Shown: positions 34,276 through 44,942 of the stretch, in pieces
Layout: each line of letters begins with the position of its first letter
Numbering within the stretch: the stretch's first letter is position 1
DNA from: Silene latifolia
Lineage: Eukaryota; Streptophyta; Magnoliopsida; Caryophyllales; Caryophyllaceae
Length of the DNA: 64,000 bases
Direction: 5' to 3'
NCBI RefSeq assembly: GCF_048544455.1
Contig: NC_133537.1
Coordinates: 14,445,541-14,509,540, forward strand
The notes under the pieces: model-generated
Told to the model about the DNA's origin: nothing
Seen by the model: only the letters and a program-made list of their open reading frames with translations
Databases searched by the model: none
Position numbers and translations under genes: made by a program

Positions 34276-35211
34276 TCACTCTAATGGAGCCCAATCAAAA
34301 CAACTCAAGGCTCTCAGCAACCTATCATACATCTGCGCATGTGCTACACAAAACTGTTTGTAGCACCATAAGATAGAAATAACATAGGAAATCAAAATGT
34401 AAAAACATTTAAGCCTAACAAATTTCCTATGGCGGCTCCTAAAATCATCCACAAAATAATTCTGCCCTCCAGCTAAGGGCGGAATATAAAAGCTCAAGTT
34501 AACCACAGGTGGAGAATTAACGCACTCAGGTGCATTCGACTCAATAATAACGCGAGTAAAATTAAAGTACTCCGACGGGTATGAAATGTGAGGTGGAGGA
34601 GTCTGGTCAACTAAGGGAGAAGGTGGATAATCGTCCCAAATGCATGGGATAGTAAAGTCAAATGGGTCAATGGAGTCTCCTAAAATAGGCTCATTATCGA
34701 TATCATCATAAGTATCCCATTTAACCTCTAGACTATCACTCTCCTCATCGCTAGACTCGTCAAGATGGAGGTTCTCAAATAGAGCCTCCAAATCGTCCTC
34801 ACTAACATTGCAAGAATCATAAAGGGGTTCTAAACTATCCTCATAAAAAGGATTGTCAACCACGCTAATGGTCTCTTCTATGTCTCCGTCAGCATTTCCT
34901 AGATTGGTTTCTAAGGTCTCACCCATCCCCTCATCTGAGTCAACATGAAGAGAAAAAGTAGGTTTAAGAGATTCAATAGCAAACCAATTAAAGAATTCTA
35001 ATACCTCAATTACGGGGATTCCTTCGAAATCCCACTTACATATAGACTCGAGGTATGCTCGCGTAAGGTCATTCATATGCCGGAAAATAGTGCAGCATAT
35101 TTGGAGATCAGAAAAGGCATCTCGTCTAGGCTCAATAAACTCCCAAAGTCTGGCTAAATAAGCACCAAAGATTTCATCCTCTTCCTGTGGAAAACTCAGA
35201 ATATAAAACAT
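34276..35211 (-). CDS. gag-like protein of the non-autonomous Athila-like element
   Basis: I chose the Met at 35211, about 80 bp after the primer site; the upstream open frame is LTR and primer-site sequence. The product is about 311 residues. The N-terminal part (EEDEIFGAYLARLWEFIEP, CCTIFRHMNDLTRAYLES) resembles the helical gag core of Athila-type elements. The middle is strongly acidic, with repeated Asp/Glu/Ser runs. A Pro-rich piece (DDYPPSPLVDQTPPP) comes later, and near the end there is a hydrophobic segment (FYILISYVISILWCYKQF). No zinc knuckle, protease or RT motif is present. The open frame in a 6.8-kb element without pol suggests selection or recent spread, but not a host function. 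Confidence 0.6.
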   Translation of the reverse strand: MFYILSFPQEEDEIFGAYLARLWEFIEPRRDAFSDLQICCTIFRHMNDLTRAYLESICKWDFEGIPVIEVLEFFNWFAIESLKPTFSLHVDSDEGMGETLETNLGNADGDIEETISVVDNPFYEDSLEPLYDSCNVSEDDLEALFENLHLDESSDEESDSLEVKWDTYDDIDNEPILGDSIDPFDFTIPCIWDDYPPSPLVDQTPPPHISYPSEYFNFTRVIIESNAPECVNSPPVVNLSFYIPPLAGGQNYFVDDFRSRHRKFVRLKCFYILISYVISILWCYKQFCVAHAQMYDRLLRALSCFDWAPLE

Positions 35212-35292
35212 GAGAACGGTCTCAAGGAACCGAAGTTCCCTGAGACTAAAGAAAGAAAGACTAAAATTAAAAACAACTAGAACTAGCGCTGC

Positions 35293-35314
35293 CTCCCCGG
35301 CAACGGCTCCAAAA
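35293..35314 (-). promoter_or_regulatory. primer-binding site of the gag-only element
   Basis: The - strand TGGAGCCGTTGCCGGGGAGG resembles the tRNA-Asp-type site TGGCGCCGTTGCCGGGGA of Athila and many gypsy elements, with one obvious mismatch near the start. Confidence 0.75.
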
Positions 35315-35316
35315 TT

Positions 35317-37102
35317 TGATGCCTGTCGTTGTGTGCACCAAAAATAATATTTATAAAACCAAACTACTACTAGCAAGCGGTAGTAAGGGTCGATCCGCAG
35401 GGAGGTAGGGAGATAATAGTTGTTATTAATTCTAGTCTAAGGGTAACAGTTGTGGAGGTTTGGATTGATTAATAACTAAACTAAATGCAAATAAAAATAA
35501 ATAAGACAATAAAAATACGCAATAAACATAAAAGATGTGAACAAATAATGAAAAGGAGCTAGGATGATCGGGTCACTACAGCTACGATGGCACATAAGTC
35601 TAGGTAAGTCTCGAAATACAGTCGTGGGTGATGGGTATGACAGGTCCTCTCGGTCCAAGTCAACTAATAGCCCCTATCGGTCTATGCTATTAGTCCCTAG
35701 GTGTCACTAATGCTAACTTTCGTTCCTGACTAGTGATCCTAATGCCTAAATTACATTATCTTTCGATCTAGCAATTTAGCCGTCTTAATTCGTTAATTCA
35801 AGTCCTTCCCTATCTTTCGATCTACGGGTTGGTCAAAACTAAGCATCTAACAAGTCTCCGTTAGGTCTCATTGATAGATATTGCACTTAACGAGTCAAAC
35901 GAAGCAAATCAGACACGAAGGTGGTCGATCGACCAGCTACCCCAGTCGATCGACTAACCGACTCAGTCGACCGACCAGATAAGTCAGTCGGTCAACCAAA
36001 CCCTAATTCGAGGGTAGCCTATTCTAGTGCCATCTACGCTAAGTTCGCCTACATCCTAGCAATAGTGATTTAGCTAGACATATTGATGATAATGACAATG
36101 TAATTTGCGATTAAAGGAATAGAATTCATAATTAAACTAGAAGAACAATTAAATTGCATAAAACGTTAATGACGGTTTTGGGATATATACACTAGCAATT
36201 ATAAACTAAAAGACAATTAAAGTGAACTGTAAATTAAAAGGGAATAATACCGAAATAGCAAAGCAGAAGAAGATCCGAAGCAAAGCTTTATTGAGAACCA
36301 ATTTGATAAAGTAAACTAATGTAGCGAATGAACTGAGATCTAAACTATAAATAATAATTTCTGAATTAAACTAAGCTAATGATTGATATATAATGAATAG
36401 GAAATGAGTTACGTTATATAGGAATGTCACGTAAAACCCTTATTCCTAAACCTAATTACAATGGGCTTCCTCGTCTTTTAATTTGCGCGTCAGCTCGTGG
36501 GATGGTCGATCGACCATCGAGGCATCGATCGATCGACTCTTGCTGAACAGTAGCTTCTGTTAGTCGTGATTTGGTCGATCGACCATGTAGGTCAGTCGAT
36601 CGACCAAGGGTGCTGTACAGTAATGCATTCTGACAAATTCTGCAGCGCGCAACGATCTTAAAAGAGCTTCCATTTCTTCGTTACTTGGTCAAATCAGGCG
36701 TTCTATGCGGAGTTGGAAAGCTAAGAGGATAAGCTTTCACCTCCAATTAGAATCACTCGATTATCAGGTCTAGAACTCGAGATATTGCCATCTGAAGCAG
36801 GCTGCAATATCGTGAAGTGCTTCTTTGCTTGTTAAACTCGTACGCACCCATGCTTTTGCTATCTTTAGGCCTTGAACGCGCACCAAGCTCATTTCTCGAG
36901 TCAATACGTCATGTCAAATCCTATGCTAAACACTCGGGAACGGATTCGGCTCATTTTCCGCTGGATTCTTCACATTTCTGCAATTTTATACAAAAACACG
37001 AAAGTAGACGGAAATAGGGAAAATAGTAGCATAAACTACATAATTGAGCTCTGAAATGCGTGTAAAATAGGGTGTAAAACATCATATAAATGACACGCAT
37101 CA
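35317..37102 (-). repeat. 5' LTR (element orientation) of the gag-only element
   Basis: 1786 bp. It is flanked inside by the primer-binding site at 35293-35314. Palindrome clusters lie at 35925-36000 and 36505-36606. Its TATA box is at about 36413-36423 on the - strand. Confidence 0.9.
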
Positions 37103-37305
37103 CCCGACCTCCCTAGACATTTTATTTATTATTGTTTTATTACATCAAACACATCAACCAAAGCAAGCGTTAATCTACCAAGGTAAAATTCAATCCATAA
37201 CAACTAAATTATAAACTCCCGTCTCCTTTGGGTTCGACCCCTAAGTACTACATTAATTTGTTACCTAGGGTATAAATATTATTTTTGGATAGGTGTGCGA
37301 TAGCC

Positions 37306-37346
37306 TATAAAATAATAACAATAATAACAATAATAACAATAATAAC

Positions 37347-37405
<59 letters not shown>

Positions 37406-37432
37406 TAATAATAATAATAATAATACTAATAC

Positions 37433-37463
<31 letters not shown>

Positions 37464-37503
37464 GATAATAATAATGATAATGATAATAATAATGATAATA
37501 ATA
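37306..37503. repeat. (AAT)n / (AAC)n imperfect microsatellite
   Basis: About 195 bp of AATAAC repeats pass into AAT repeats with scattered C and G changes. It sits exactly where the Athila-like LTR end is lost. Confidence 0.95.
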
Positions 37504-37853
37504 AAAGGATTATATAAATGTAGAGTGTAAGAGAGTAGGTGAGTGTGTTGTGTTGTCGAAATCGGGTTGGTCCGGATTAAATTAGTCTTACAAGAGAAAT
37601 GTGACGATCTTTGCTAGACGGAAATATGTCTATAACTTAAGACTGGATTTATTAGTGTTACTATTATTTTCACTATTATTACTGTCCGACTAAAATACGT
37701 ATTTTTATATAAATTAAGCTTTAAAATATTACTTTTATAAAAATCATGTTTAAAATAAAATTAATAAAATTAAATAATTTAAAAATATAAAATAAAGTAA
37801 TAGAAAGGTTAATTAATTTATAAATGCAAAAATAGAAAATTCGCGGATGTTAC
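37504..37853 (-). repeat. LTR scrap related to the LTR at 20024-22987
   Basis: The - strand starts TGTAACATCCGCGAATTTT at 37853. The segment contains GTGACGATCTTTGC plus GGAAATATGTC, similar to 22135-22165 in the nested solo LTR. Only about 300 bp remain, and no duplication or partner was found. Confidence 0.45.
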
Positions 37854-37970
37854 AGTTGGGGGATGCTTCGATAATTGTGAGGCTGTCAGGAAGAGAGGTT
37901 ACCGGCGAGGGAGGGAGTTTCGGTGGGGTGGGAGAGTTATTGAAGGTTTTGGTGTGGTGCTTAGTGGTTG

Positions 37971-39306
37971 TGTAATACTCCGTATTTATAAGTCTTGGGG
38001 TACTCTATCGAGTAGCCCTTACTCTGTCGAGTAAGGGTAAGTTGCGTTTTAGAAAAGTTTCTGACCTGTTGGGTACTCGATCGAGTAGCTGGGGCACTCG
38101 ATCGAGTAAGGGGGTACTCGATCGAGTACCTCGGGTACTCGATCGAGTAAATTAGGTTTTACGGGAAATTTCTCGGGTTTTGTTAATTACGCGATTGAGG
38201 TATTTAAGCTTTGTCGTCATTATTCTAAATCACTTTTGCAAAATCTAAATTACTGTTTAAGAGAGAAAGCAAGCAAGTTCTTCATCCTAATCGCATAATT
38301 AGCAATTCCCGGAGTTTGGAGGGTCAGTTCCTGTCGTTGTTCATACCGTTGAGTTCCTTGCGTCAAGGGTAAGATCTATGTACCCTTTTGTTGTATTTCC
38401 TCTATTTTGGTTAAACCCTAATTAAGGGATTTGGGGGTTTATGTGTAGTATGTGATTTGGTAGCCTTTATGTGTTGTATGATAGGAGGAGGGTTCATAGA
38501 GGAAGCTTTTTGACTCAAAGAGAGAGACCGTCGATTGTGTGCATACGGGTAAGATTTCCTACTCAAAGTATTAGTCCCATAATGGGATATTGGTTGATGT
38601 GTTGTGTTTGGTTGTTTGATATAGTAATTGTATTGTGATTGTGGTTGTGATCGTTGTCTATGGTTCGCGAGGCGTGGCCTCTACCGAGTGGGGTCACTTG
38701 CGGGAGTGGCTTCACGCCCTAGTTTCGCCTTCGTGGAACCCGCCACGGAAGGGATGTGCACATTAATGGACAGGGTTATCGCTCACTATGTGGAGCGGGG
38801 ATTTGGTGGGAACGGGTGCGGTCCCCCATCGGCGGGGCTGGTCCAAAGGTGGACGATCGATGATTGAGACGATTGGATTTGGCGTGATTGTGTGTATGTG
38901 ATGATTAAGTCGTCTGTTTACCTTATTGTTAGTATATATTGAATTGTGTGATTAGTACTGACCCCGGTGTTGTTTTGTAAACTTGCGGTGATCCATTCGG
39001 GGATGGTGAGCAGATATTGAGCGGTATTGAGATGAGTACTTGGGATATTTGGGATGGCCACGACATGATGATAGGAGTCTTCCGCTGTAGCTTATTAGTT
39101 ATTTATATTTCAGTTAGAACAGTCAGTTTGAGATCATGTATCGTACTTTTGGTTTGGTTTTGAGGATTGTAACTATTTGCTAATTATTTATAATAAACGT
39201 TGTTTCTTCATTGTTATTTGATTATCATTGCCTCGGGTAACCGAGATGGTAATGTCTTCATACCTGAGTGGTCCTGGTAAGGCACTTGGAGTATGGGGGT
39301 GTTACA
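37971..39306 (+). repeat. 5' LTR of element C
   Basis: 1336 bp, TGTAATACTCCG...GGGGGTGTTACA. It has six palindrome copies near its start (38005-38150) and a TATTTAAG box near 38200. Confidence 0.95.
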
Positions 39307-39308
39307 AA

Positions 39309-39319
39309 TGGTATCGAGC
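39309..39319 (+). promoter_or_regulatory. primer-binding site of element C
   Basis: TGGTATCGAGC lies two bases after the LTR. It is close to the initiator-Met tRNA site TGGTATCAGAGC used by many plant LTR elements. Confidence 0.75.
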
Positions 39320-39779
39320 AACGACCAAAACTCGTAACCAATGAACCTAATGAACATAGGGCGTCAATTAAAATGAACCCGGGGTAAAAGTTGTAGGAGC
39401 TAATGCAAAGGCTTGGGAGACGTCCTAAAGTCGCGGGGTCGCCCTACAATTTTGAACCGGTCACATGGGGGGAGTGTTTGTCGAGTCGTATGTGTGTTTG
39501 GTTAACTTGTATAAGAATGTGATGAAATGTGTTAATTGTTGGATGTTCGAAGTTGGAGGTTGAGAATGTTAAAGAAAGGTTAATGAAATATGTGGAAACC
39601 ATGTGATGGGATGATAGCATGTTGAATGTTTTACAATGTGGCATTTAGTAACATGATGAAGTGATCTCGAAGATCGTATGAAAAGATGCGTAGCATGTTT
39701 AGTTATGATGTAATGTGGTTTTATAAAGTTTAGCATGTTAGCATATGACGTAGCATGCGGGTAGCTTTTATGAATTGGC

Positions 39780-40045
39780 ATGACTCGATCGAGTGGGACT
39801 GACTCGATCGGGTGGGTTTTTGACGATTTTGAGTCCAGAATCGTGTTTTTGGGTACTCGATCGAGTAACTAGGGGTACTCGATCGAGTAGGGGGTCACTC
39901 GATCGAGTAGCCTAGCTACTCGGTCGAGTAAGTTAGAGATCAGAAGGTCTGTAAGGGGTCTAATGTTTGGGTACTCGATCGAGTATGTTGGGCACTCGAT
40001 CGAGTAGCCCGTTACTCGATCGAGTGTGTTTGGGAACTCGATCGA
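39780..40045 (+). repeat. palindrome cluster in the leader of element C
   Basis: Ten copies of ACTCG-AT-CGAGT or close variants lie before gag; one has centre GT and one has a G in the right arm. Together with six in each LTR, the element carries 22 copies. The spacing is irregular, 20 to 60 bp. Confidence 0.85.
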
Positions 40046-40127
40046 GTAGGTTCTGGGCAGCGTGTTTTCATGTTTTGAGGTTTAGTACGTGTGTTTATGT
40101 CTACCCTTTTTTATATATAGTTTCAAG

Positions 40128-40607
40128 ATGCCGCCCAAGAAGACTGCTTTGTACGCGAGAGCTGAGCTTATGAACATAGATGACATCGTTAAGATGTTGG
40201 AACATCAGGATGCTCTCACTGAGGCTTTAAAGACTGTGGGGAAGGATAAGGATAAGGATAAAGAGAAGGAGGTTGATCATTCTAAAATCAGCCTCTATAT
40301 CGCGAGGTTTAACCCGAAAGAGTACAAGGGAGTTGGGGAGCCTAACCTTCTTGATAGTTGGCTGAGAGAGATGGAGAACATATTAGATTTGGTTCACTGT
40401 CCGGATGAGATGAGAGTGGAACAGGCTGCGTTCTATCTGAGGGAGGCGGTGGCAAGTGGTGGGATTCGGTGAAGGTGAGTGCTAAGGAAATATATACCAA
40501 CCAAGGCTTACCTGCTATACCTTGGGAGGAGTTTCGTAGGGTTGTGAGGAAGGAGTTTGTGCGGAACATGTGAGGAGTAAGTTGAGAGAAGAGTTTGTGA
40601 CTTTAAG
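40128..40607 (+). pseudogene. gag N-terminal part of element C, frameshifted
   Basis: It starts MPPKKTALYARAELMNIDD, with a Lys/Asp/Glu run (KDKDKDKEKE) and the gag core (ARFNPKEYKGVGEPNLLDSW). The frame breaks near 40451, where the conserved WWDSVK continues in another frame. It breaks again near 40560 and near 40603, just before the long ORF begins. Three single-base changes thus separate the gag start from the intact downstream ORF, so no full Gag-Pol can be made from this copy. Some of these could be assembly errors in homopolymers. Confidence 0.8.
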
Positions 40608-43600
40608 ATGGCCGAGATGTCTGTGGCCGAGTACTACAGGCAATTCAATGAGAAGTCTAGGTATGCAGAGGATATGGGTTTGAGTGAGGAGAATCTGGCG
40701 CTGAGGTTTGAGAGGGAGTTGACCCCTAAGATTATGGATAAGTTACCCGTGGGAGTCCTTACTGATGTTAAGGAAGCCTATGAGAGGGCTGGGAGAGCTG
40801 AGAGGTTGGTGGAGATGGCTCAGGAGAGGTTAGGTGGTGAGAAGAGGAAGTCTGAGAGCGAGGGTGGTGGCCAATCTAATCACAAGAAAGGCAACCACAA
40901 TCAGTCTAAGGGGTTTTCTTCTGGGTCAGGGTTTAGTGTTGGGGCTTCCTTTGGGCGTGGCCGTGGAAGTGTGAGTAATAGTTGGGGAGTGACCTGCTAT
41001 AGCTGTGGTGGTGTAGGCCACAAGAGACATGAGTGCACAAGTGCACCAGGATCTTTCCAGAGACCTGCGCAGAGCTTCGCGAGCAACAGACCGGCTGGAT
41101 CATGGCCAAACCGGGGAAGTCAGAGTTACCAGAGTGGAGGCAACCGCAACGGCGGTAATTCTTATCAGAAACCACCAACGAACAACAACAACAATCAAGG
41201 GTCGGGTGCTAAGCCGACCACATCAGCCAAGATCTTGTCCAGGGAGGGAGGTGGGCAGAAGACCAGTGGCAAGTTATTCATGATGGAGAAGAAAGCAGCT
41301 GAGGAAGATGCGCACGTTATCACCGGTACTTTTCTTGTAAATGGCGTTCATACCTTTGTTTTGTTTGATTCGGGGGCTTCTCAGTCGTTTGTGTCTTCGA
41401 GTCATGTTAAACGGTTGGGTTTGAGGGTATATGAGTCTGTTAGTGAGCGAGTTTTTATACCTTCGGGTGAGTCTGTATCTTGTGGGAGATTGTTTAGAGA
41501 TGTATCTATGATAGTTAGGCAAGTTGATTTCCCTGTAGACTTGCTAGAGTTTCCTTTCGACGGTTTTGAGATGATAGTTGGGATGGATTGGTTAGGAAAG
41601 TATAAAGCTAAGATAGACTGTCATCAAAAGAAAGTGTCTTTAAGAGGTCCTAAGGGCGTTAGTGTGTCTTATCGTGGGTTTCTAGTCAAACCCAAAGTTA
41701 AGTTGATTGCAGCTGTCACCTTGAAGTCTTATCTGAGGAAGGGATGTCCTTTGATCTTGTGCCATGTGAGAGATGACCGGATAGAGAGTCCAGAAGTGGA
41801 TGAGATACCAGTGGTGGGAGAGTTTGCCGATGTTTTTCCAGAGGAGATTCCGGGGTTGCCGCCGGGAAGGGAGATAGATTTCACAGTAGAATTGAAACCA
41901 GGGACGGGGCCAATCTCTAAGGCACCGTACCGCATGGGTCCTAAGGAGATGGAGGAGCTTAGAAAGCAGTTGGATGATCTGATAGAGAAGGGATACATTA
42001 GACCTAGTGTATCGCCGTGGGGAGCACCAGTTCTTTTCGTGAAGAAGAAGGATGGGAGTTTGAGGTTATGCATAGATTATAGGGAGCTGAACCGAGTGAC
42101 GATAAAGAACAAGTATCCTTTGCCAAGGATAGATGACCTGTTTGATCAGTTGAGTGGTGCATCAGTCTTTTCTAAGATTGATTTGAGGTCGGGGTACCAT
42201 CAGGTGAAGATTAGAGAGGTGGACATACCAAAGACAGCTTTCACATCGAGGTATGGCCATTATGAGTATGTGGTGATGCCGTTTGGGTTGTCTAATGCAC
42301 CGACAGTGTTTATGGATTTGATGAATAGGATCTTCAGACAGTTTTTGGATAAGTTCGTAGTGGTGTTTATTGACGATATCTTGATCTACTCCAAGAATAG
42401 GGAGGAGCATGAGGAGCATCTAAGGATCGTGTTACAAACTTTGAGGGACCATGAGTTGTATGCTAAGCTATCCAAGTGTGAGTTATGGTTAGAGAAAGTT
42501 GCTTTTCTGGGGCATGTGATCTCTAAAGATGGGGTAGCTGTGGATCCGGCGAAGATTGAGGCAGTGACAAAGTGGGAAGCACCGAAGAATGTTGCCGAGG
42601 TTAGGAGTTTCTTGGGTTTAGCTGGATACTACAGACGGTTCGTGAAGGATTTCTCCAAGATAGCTAGACCTATGACAACGTTGATGAGGAAAGAGAACAG
42701 GTTTCGTTGGGATGAGAGTTGTGAGATGGCATTCCAAACATTAAAGGAGCGTTTGACCACAACTCCTGTCTTAGCTTTGCCTGAAGGGACCGAGAACTTT
42801 GAGGTTTATACAAATGCCTCGAAGAATGGGTTGGGATGTGTGTTGATGCAGAATGGTAAAGTGATTGCCTATGCTTCTAGGCAATTGAAGCCTTACGAGG
42901 AGAACTACCCTACTCATGATCTGGAGTTGGGTGCAGTGGTGTTCGCTCTCAAGATATGGAGACATTACCTTTATGGAGCAATCTTTAAGGTATTTTCTGA
43001 TCACAAGAGTCTCAAGTACATTTTCACTCAAAAAGAGTTGAACATGAGGCAGAGGAGGTGGATGGAGCTGATTGGCGACTATGACATGGAAATCATCTAC
43101 CATGAAGGGAAGGCCAATGTTGTAGCTGATGCTTTGAGTAGGAAGAGTGTACATTCTCTGTGTACAGCTCTATCTTTGATGAGGCTGAGAGATGAGGTAG
43201 CGAGTTTTGGGATACATATGATGCAAAAAGGAGATGCCATGGGTGATATGACAGTACATCATCTTGAGTTTTATGATGACATTCGAGGTAAGCAGGCGTT
43301 GGATCCTAAGATAGTGGAGTGGAGAGTTGGAGTAGAGAAAGGGACAGTGTCCCGGTTTTCTATTCATACAGATGGTAGTTTGAGGTTTGATGGTAGGTGG
43401 TGTGTTCCTAATGATGAGGAGTTGAAAAAGACTATCATGGCAGAGGCACATTGCACACCATATTCAATACATCCGGGTGGTGACAAGCTATACAAGGATT
43501 TGAAGAAAACGTTTTGGTGGCTTGGGATGAAGAAAGAGACAGCTGAGTTTGTATCCCGTTGTTTGACATGCCAGAGAGTTAAAGGGGAACAACGACGACC

Positions 43601-44720
43601 ACAAGGTAAGATTCAGTCTTTAGAGGTACCTGAGTGGAAGTGGGAATCCATTTCCATGGATTTCATTGTGGGTTTGCCAAAGAGTCAACAAGGTAACAAC
43701 ATGATTTGGGTAATAGTGGATCGACTGACCAAGTCAGCTCACTTTGTTCCAATGAAAGATACATGGACTAAGGCACAACTGGCTATGGCCTATCTAAAGA
43801 ACGTGCTTAAGTTACATGGAGTCCCTAAGGACATAGTGTCTGACAGAGATGCGAGGTTTATATCGAGGTTTTGGAAGGAGTTGCAGGAATCGTTGGGAAC
43901 AACTTTGAAGATGAGTACAGCATTTCATCCTGCGACAGACGGGCAGACTGAGAGAACAATCAAGACTCTTGAGGATATGTTGCGAGCTTGTGTGATGGAT
44001 TTTGGTGGTAGCTGGGAGCAGAGGCTGGACTTGATAGAATTTTCTTATAATAACAGCTATCACACTAGTATTGGTATGGCACCGTTTGAGGCTTTGTATG
44101 GGAGAAGATGTAGGAGTCCAATCTGTTGGGACGATAGTGCTGAAGCAGTGGTTTTAGGACCAGAGATGGTGCATGAGATGGTGGAACAGATTAAGATGAT
44201 TAGGGAACGGATGAGAGCAGCTCAGGATCGACAAAAGAGTTATGCAGACCTACATCGCCGGGATATAGAGTTCCAGGTTGGGGATAAGGTTCTTTTGAAA
44301 GTGTCTCCTATGCGCGGGGTTATGAGATTTGGGAAGAAAGGCAAGCTAAGTCAGAAGTTTATCGGGCCTTATGAGATCTTAGAGCGCGTTGGGGAAGTTG
44401 CTTATCGTCTGGCTTTACCAGCTGCATTAGAGATAGTGCATAATGTGTTTCATGTATCGCAGCTGCGGAAGTATGTGAGTGACCCGTCACATGTGTTAGA
44501 GGCCGGGAACTTAGAGCTAGATGAGTCCTTATCATATCTTGAGGTGCCAAAACAGATCCTAGACCGAAAGGTTAGAAAGACTAGGAATGGTGAGACAGTT
44601 CTGCTCAAAATCCTTTGGTCTAACCACGAGACCGAGGAAGCTACATGGGAGCCAGAGGAGGCTATGAAAGAGCGTTACCCTTTCCTTTTTGATCAGGTAT
44701 GTGTGGTTACGGGGACGTAA
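40608..44720 (+). CDS. gag C-terminus plus pol polyprotein with chromodomain, element C
   Basis: 1370 codons without a stop. Order by residue: end of gag capsid 1-75; zinc knuckle [14 protein letters not shown] 130-143; aspartic protease with LFDSGAS around 254; reverse transcriptase from about 430 with FIDD at 587-590; RNase H from about 740 with [18 protein letters not shown] and FSDHKSL; integrase with the HHCC zinc region ([19 protein letters not shown]) and core ([28 protein letters not shown]); chromodomain at the end ([20 protein letters not shown]). The chromodomain places it among chromoviruses, which may use it to direct integration to marked chromatin. The first RNase H catalytic residue is Asn where Asp is expected. 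The Met at 40608 is simply the first in frame; the natural start is at 40128. Confidence 0.95.
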   Translation: MAEMSVAEYYRQFNEKSRYAEDMGLSEENLALRFERELTPKIMDKLPVGVLTDVKEAYERAGRAERLVEMAQERLGGEKRKSESEGGGQSNHKKGNHNQSKGFSSGSGFSVGASFGRGRGSVSNSWGVTCYSCGGVGHKRHECTSAPGSFQRPAQSFASNRPAGSWPNRGSQSYQSGGNRNGGNSYQKPPTNNNNNQGSGAKPTTSAKILSREGGGQKTSGKLFMMEKKAAEEDAHVITGTFLVNGVHTFVLFDSGASQSFVSSSHVKRLGLRVYESVSERVFIPSGESVSCGRLFRDVSMIVRQVDFPVDLLEFPFDGFEMIVGMDWLGKYKAKIDCHQKKVSLRGPKGVSVSYRGFLVKPKVKLIAAVTLKSYLRKGCPLILCHVRDDRIESPEVDEIPVVGEFADVFPEEIPGLPPGREIDFTVELKPGTGPISKAPYRMGPKEMEELRKQLDDLIEKGYIRPSVSPWGAPVLFVKKKDGSLRLCIDYRELNRVTIKNKYPLPRIDDLFDQLSGASVFSKIDLRSGYHQVKIREVDIPKTAFTSRYGHYEYVVMPFGLSNAPTVFMDLMNRIFRQFLDKFVVVFIDDILIYSKNREEHEEHLRIVLQTLRDHELYAKLSKCELWLEKVAFLGHVISKDGVAVDPAKIEAVTKWEAPKNVAEVRSFLGLAGYYRRFVKDFSKIARPMTTLMRKENRFRWDESCEMAFQTLKERLTTTPVLALPEGTENFEVYTNASKNGLGCVLMQNGKVIAYASRQLKPYEENYPTHDLELGAVVFALKIWRHYLYGAIFKVFSDHKSLKYIFTQKELNMRQRRWMELIGDYDMEIIYHEGKANVVADALSRKSVHSLCTALSLMRLRDEVASFGIHMMQKGDAMGDMTVHHLEFYDDIRGKQALDPKIVEWRVGVEKGTVSRFSIHTDGSLRFDGRWCVPNDEELKKTIMAEAHCTPYSIHPGGDKLYKDLKKTFWWLGMKKETAEFVSRCLTCQRVKGEQRRPQGKIQSLEVPEWKWESISMDFIVGLPKSQQGNNMIWVIVDRLTKSAHFVPMKDTWTKAQLAMAYLKNVLKLHGVPKDIVSDRDARFISRFWKELQESLGTTLKMSTAFHPATDGQTERTIKTLEDMLRACVMDFGGSWEQRLDLIEFSYNNSYHTSIGMAPFEALYGRRCRSPICWDDSAEAVVLGPEMVHEMVEQIKMIRERMRAAQDRQKSYADLHRRDIEFQVGDKVLLKVSPMRGVMRFGKKGKLSQKFIGPYEILERVGEVAYRLALPAALEIVHNVFHVSQLRKYVSDPSHVLEAGNLELDESLSYLEVPKQILDRKVRKTRNGETVLLKILWSNHETEEATWEPEEAMKERYPFLFDQVCVVTGT

Positions 44721-44904
44721 CCTTGTTTCTTTTAGGGGGGTAGGAGATGGTCGCGAACAGTTTTAAGAGTTTTATACCCCTTTTATATGTGTGTCGGGAT
44801 GTTTGTCGGGATGAGTTGGGTTAGTAACATGTTTTATGTTGAATTTTGTTTTGGTTGTTAAGAGTCGGGAATGTTACGGGAGTACCTTTGTTTGGTAGTG
44901 GTTT

Positions 44905-44942
44905 GAACTTCGGGGACGAAGTTCTTTTTAAGGAGGGAAGAC
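44905..44942 (+). promoter_or_regulatory. hairpin and polypurine tract before the 3' LTR of element C
   Basis: GAACTTCGGGGACGAAGTTC (44905-44924) forms an 8-bp stem. It is followed by AAGGAGGGAAGAC, the plus-strand primer, directly before the LTR. The same hairpin-plus-tract arrangement is common in Tekay/Del elements (from memory). Confidence 0.75.

Larger units (their letters stand above)
30326..37102 (-). mobile_element. Complete non-autonomous Athila-like element with one gag-like ORF
   Basis: The 6777-bp element has two LTRs (30326-32114 and 35317-37102) and the 5-bp duplication CCCGA (30321-30325 and 37103-37107). On the - strand it reads LTR, primer site TGGAGCCGTTGCCGGGGAGG, a gag-like ORF, about 2.1 kb of non-coding DNA, polypurine tract GGTTTGGGGAAGTT, LTR. 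There is no protease, RT or integrase, so it would depend on a relative's enzymes. This resembles the class called terminal-repeat retrotransposons with gag. The Athila link rests on the primer and polypurine sites and the TGATGCGTGTCA start. Confidence 0.88.
29128..37305 (+). mobile_element. Athila-like solo LTR, split by a complete LTR element
   Basis: It starts TGATAAGTGCATTTTCTATAC. A TATA box stands at about 29635 (CTTATATAAGGGG), and it resumes after the nested element at 37108. The tail has TCCTTTGGGTTCGACCCC and GATAGGTGTGCGATAGCC, typical of Athila-like LTR 3' ends. About 1.4 kb of LTR remains. No primer-binding site or internal region follows; an (AAT)n tract starts where the final CA should be, so the 3' end is eroded and no target duplication was found. 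Confidence 0.65.

Noticed and set aside
34276..35376. 366-residue version of the gag-like ORF starting at 35376
   Set aside because: The first 55 codons lie in the LTR and primer-binding site; the start after the primer site (35211) is the sensible one.
30485..35658. Identical 60-residue ORFs at 30485-30667 and 35476-35658
   Set aside because: They are the same LTR segment in two copies, antisense or intergenic to the element's gag ORF, with no conserved motif.
37285..37530. Ile-rich ORF
   Set aside because: It is the translation of the (AAT)n microsatellite.
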